64,000 nt of DNA from CAZSDP01 sp964605665 (lineage in GTDB: Bacteria > Planctomycetota > UBA8108 > UBA1146): NCBI GenBank assembly GCA_964605665.1, contig CAZSDP010000004.1:115369-179368 (forward strand). Reading direction: 5' to 3'. Position 1 is the first letter of the stretch, and each line of letters opens with the position of its first letter. The notes under the pieces were generated by a model that was given only the letters and a program-made list of their open reading frames with translations, was not told the DNA's origin and ran no database searches. A program made the translations under genes and the position numbers. Below are positions 63,417 through 64,000 of this stretch, in pieces.

Positions 63417-64000
63417 ATGACTCTGAATAAGAGACGCGATGCGATCAGTTTATTTCTTCTCGCGAATTTATGGATGTGTTGGGTAAGTCCCACCGTTACG
63501 GACGCGCAGATCACCGATTGCAACGGCAATGGCGTCGAGGACGCCACCGACATTTCGAGTGGAACCAGCACCGATTGCAACACCGATGGCATTCCCGATG
63601 ATTGCCAGCTCGATACCGATATGGATGGGGCGATCGACGACTGCGATCGCGACGACGATAACGATGGAGTTGGAGACGGCGCCGATCAGTTTCCTCTCGA
63701 CCCGACTCAGTGCTCCGATTCCGAAGGGGATGGCTGCGACGATTGTTCCAGCGGATCCTTCGACATCACCAACGATGGCCCCGACAACGACGGCGATGGT
63801 CTTTGTGATAGCGGCGACCTCGACGATGACAACGATGGGATCCCAGACACCGAAGACGCGAATCCGAACAACAGCAGTATCTGTGGAGATAGCGACAGTG
63901 ACGGTTGCGACGACTGTGCGGTTCAGGGTACGTCGGCGCCCGCGAATGACGGTCTCGACACCGACAGTGACGGCCTCTGTGACGCGGGCGACCCCGACGA
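63417..64000 (+). CDS. Secreted TSP3 repeat protein, cut by the right edge
   Basis: The ATG at 63417 starts an open frame that runs off the window after 194 codons. A signal peptide (AISLFLLANLWMCWVSPTV) is followed by TSP3-like repeats, first the short form (DCNGNGVEDATD, DCNTDGIPDDCQ) and then two copies of the same DGCDDCS, NDG, DGLCDSGD, DDDNDG unit found in the gene at 59152. The two genes are divergent paralogues. The missing part should show whether it also ends in the dockerin-like module. Confidence 0.88.
   Translation, partial: MTLNKRRDAISLFLLANLWMCWVSPTVTDAQITDCNGNGVEDATDISSGTSTDCNTDGIPDDCQLDTDMDGAIDDCDRDDDNDGVGDGADQFPLDPTQCSDSEGDGCDDCSSGSFDITNDGPDNDGDGLCDSGDLDDDNDGIPDTEDANPNNSSICGDSDSDGCDDCAVQGTSAPANDGLDTDSDGLCDAGDPD

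Overview
The window looks like a chromosomal piece of a planctomycete (phylum Planctomycetota), probably a metagenome or draft assembly. The signs are a PSD1-type cytochrome protein paired with a DUF1501 protein, sialate O-acetylesterase-like enzymes, large secreted repeat proteins, and eight secreted proteins that end in the same module: two dockerin-like calcium repeats followed, in most, by a short Cys-containing tail. Base composition is moderately GC-rich. A run of 100 Ns at 54460-54559 is flanked by the same 55 bases on both sides, so this is scaffolded sequence and the gap is probably false. I see no insertion sequences, CRISPR arrays or rRNA genes. There is one tRNA, Arg with anticodon TCG.

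Layout. 1-6220: a GH95 alpha-L-fucosidase-like gene cut by the left edge, a zinc-ribbon membrane protein, a cupin, tRNA-Arg with a 16-bp tandem repeat behind it, a small unknown protein, and an alpha/beta-hydrolase fused to an SGNH esterase. 6272-18381: a quinohemoprotein amine dehydrogenase (QHNDH) locus. The genes qhpA, qhpD, qhpC, qhpB and qhpE overlap head to tail on the plus strand. The exporter qhpF diverges from qhpA. qhpG lies on the minus strand at the end of a unit that also encodes a FabZ-like hotdog protein and a two-subunit sodium/solute symporter. 19186-36580: secreted repeat proteins with the dockerin-like tail, a patch of small poorly conserved genes (27.9-32.3 kb) and a Fur-family regulator. 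Close to the regulator are two related secreted-protein genes whose upstream regions share a palindrome, GAWTG-N6-CAWTC. 36766-52019: an unknown anchored protein, a double SASA esterase, a TerC-family membrane protein, the DUF1501/PSD1 pair, a 1415-residue anchored protein with carboxypeptidase-regulatory-like domains, and a kinase/phospho-lyase fusion. 52117-64000: a P-domain protein interrupted by the false gap, an operon of an NHL-repeat protein, a YtkA/FixH-like lipoprotein and a diheme peroxidase, then two divergent thrombospondin-type-3 repeat proteins, the second cut by the right edge.

How the genes fit together. The qhp cluster is the best understood part. QhpD (radical SAM) puts thioether cross-links into the small QhpC peptide, QhpG (flavoenzyme) oxidises its tryptophan, QhpE removes the leader, QhpF exports it, and QhpC joins the diheme QhpA and the propeller QhpB in the periplasm as a primary-amine dehydrogenase. 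The QhpC encoded here keeps every cross-linking residue. The symporter and hotdog protein suggest local add-ons. The second theme is secretion: eight proteins with unrelated N-terminal domains carry one type of C-terminal module, which may be a sorting or docking signal. The third is a possible metal-responsive pair of surface proteins controlled by the neighbouring Fur/Zur-type regulator.
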